A DNA stretch of 64,000 bases from Paracoccus marcusii (GTDB lineage Bacteria; Pseudomonadota; Alphaproteobacteria; Rhodobacterales; Rhodobacteraceae): contig NZ_CP117466.1 in assembly GCF_028621715.1 (NCBI RefSeq), positions 2,244,501 to 2,308,500 on the forward strand, given 5' to 3'. A program made the position numbers and the translations under genes. Below the pieces are notes generated by a model that ran no database searches, had not been told where the DNA came from, and was given only the letters and a program-made list of their open reading frames with translations. Below, one piece after another: positions 63,342-64,000 of this stretch. Positions within the stretch are counted from its first letter, which is position 1. Each line of letters opens with the position of its first letter.

Positions 63342-63426
63342 CAGAAGGCGCGGTCATGGGCGTCTGGGCAACGAAGACGCAGTTTCTCCTTTGCCCAAAT
63401 ACCCATCGCGACGGTCGGTCCGGGTA

Positions 63427-64000
63427 TCACAGCAGCGCTTTCGCGCGCTCTGCGACAGCCTCGGCGGTGATGCCGAACTCCTTGTACAACTCGGGTGCAG
63501 GACCCGAGGCGCCGAACCCCTCCATGCCGACGAAGGCAGAGCGGTCCTCCTGGCCGCGCTCTCCCAGCAGCAGCCAGTCCCAAGGCTGGCGCACCGCGGC
63601 TTCGATCGCGATGCGCACGGTGTTCGCAGGCAGCACCTCGGCGCGATAGTCGCGCGGCTGGTCGCGGAACAGCTCCATCGAGGGGACGGACACGACGCGG
63701 GTCGGAATGCCCTGACCCTCCAGCGCATCGCGCGCGGCGACCGCGATCTCGACCTCCGATCCGGTGGCCATCAGTACGACCTTGGGCGTGGCCGAGGCCT
63801 CGCGCAGGACATAGGCGCCCTTGGCGGTCAGGTTCTCTCCGGTCTCCTGGCGCAGCAGCGGCAGGTTCTGACGCGACAGGGCCAGGACCGACGGCGTCGC
63901 GTCCTGCGACAGGGCGATCTCCCAGGCTTCGGCAGTCTCGGTCTGATCGCAGGGGCGGAAGGTCAGCGTGTTGGGCGTGGCGCGGCAGATCGCCAGGTGC
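63427..64000 (-). CDS. tkt: Transketolase, 3' end (start outside window)
   Basis: The C-terminal ~190 residues of a transketolase, thiamine-diphosphate enzyme of the pentose phosphate pathway. Family text: [97 protein letters not shown] and [20 protein letters not shown]. The frame is open to the window edge. It is expected to work with the zwf and DAHP synthase genes in supplying erythrose 4-phosphate and pentoses, though it is a separate unit here. Confidence 0.93.
   Translation of the reverse strand, partial: HLAICRATPNTLTFRPCDQTETAEAWEIALSQDATPSVLALSRQNLPLLRQETGENLTAKGAYVLREASATPKVVLMATGSEVEIAVAARDALEGQGIPTRVVSVPSMELFRDQPRDYRAEVLPANTVRIAIEAAVRQPWDWLLLGERGQEDRSAFVGMEGFGASGPAPELYKEFGITAEAVAERAKALL

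Noticed and set aside
63366-63396. GGGCAA / TTGCCC inverted repeat after the transketolase stop, possible terminator or repeat element
   Set aside because: Stem of only 6 bp with a 19-base loop; could be a genus-typical intergenic sequence but there is no second copy in the window to support that.
1-64000. CRISPR arrays, prophage, integrative element ends, replication origin
   Set aside because: No regularly spaced repeats, no intact integrase or phage structural genes, no attachment-site duplication at the tRNA-Thr gene and no DnaA-box cluster noticed; the only mobile DNA recognised is the truncated IS3 element.

Overview
The window reads as chromosomal DNA of a high-GC alphaproteobacterium of the Rhodobacteraceae, most likely Paracoccus or a close relative. 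The reasons are strong GC bias with long antisense shadow frames, an Entner-Doudoroff sugar pathway (edd, zwf-pgl-pgi), the gene order tRNA-Thr / small basic ORF / murA / DUF2948 / hisD / UPF0262 / low-molecular-weight phosphatase, a DUF1127 protein, a CtrA-type box in front of a Hint-domain gene, and many catabolic ABC/TRAP transporters. Genus assignment is inference; no rRNA is present.

Layout. 1-3.8 kb: a haem peroxidase (cut by the window start), a small membrane protein and a vanadium haloperoxidase-type protein on the + strand. 4.4-9.7 kb: a tightly overlapping - strand operon (GntR regulator, creatininase-family amidase, ketopantoate-reductase-like enzyme, SDR, polysaccharide-deacetylase-family enzyme, isoaspartyl peptidase). 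It is divergent from a + strand dipeptide-type ABC transporter plus M32 carboxypeptidase (9.8-16.8 kb), and two related operator-like sequences lie in the shared promoter region. 17.6-22.8 kb: a LacI regulator and the first permease of an amino-acid ABC operon, followed by a recombination scar: truncated second permease, IS3 remnant, helicase-like fragment, and a truncated TAXI solute-binding gene fused in frame to a TRAP permease. 23-27.5 kb: CPA1 antiporter, an SDR, an unrecognised protein, VanZ-like and DUF4112 proteins. 27.7-30 kb: a copper-response cluster (CueR-type regulator, DUF411, glutaredoxin-MauE fusion, DUF305 protein) with one CueR-type operator per divergent promoter.

30-36.8 kb: a second catabolic module (amidohydrolase, SnoaL-like protein, GntR/FCD regulator, NMT1-type ABC transporter, gamma-glutamyltransferase) tied together by an identical 14-bp operator-like sequence in two intergenic regions. 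36.9-43.3 kb: ClC protein, SRAP protein with an apparent AUC start codon, GNAT acetyltransferase, MHS-type transporter, second gamma-glutamyltransferase. 43.4-49.1 kb: tRNA-Thr and the conserved murA-hisD block, DUF1127, LysR. 49.1-56.7 kb: edd divergent from an rRNA-methyltransferase/PIN gene pair, then zwf-pgl-pgi; edd and the zwf operon share a GTTA-NCGN-TAAC operator. 56.7-64 kb: ftsY, a Hint-domain secreted-type protein, a GlxA/AraC regulator, class II DAHP synthase, an LpxL-type acyltransferase, an EamA transporter and the 3' end of a transketolase gene.

All functional calls come from reading motifs and family resemblance by eye; no database search was run. The most notable items are the haem/vanadium peroxidase pair, the two regulated but substrate-unknown catabolic modules, the AUC-start SRAP gene, and the in-frame TAXI-TRAP chimera within the scar at 19.4-21.2 kb.
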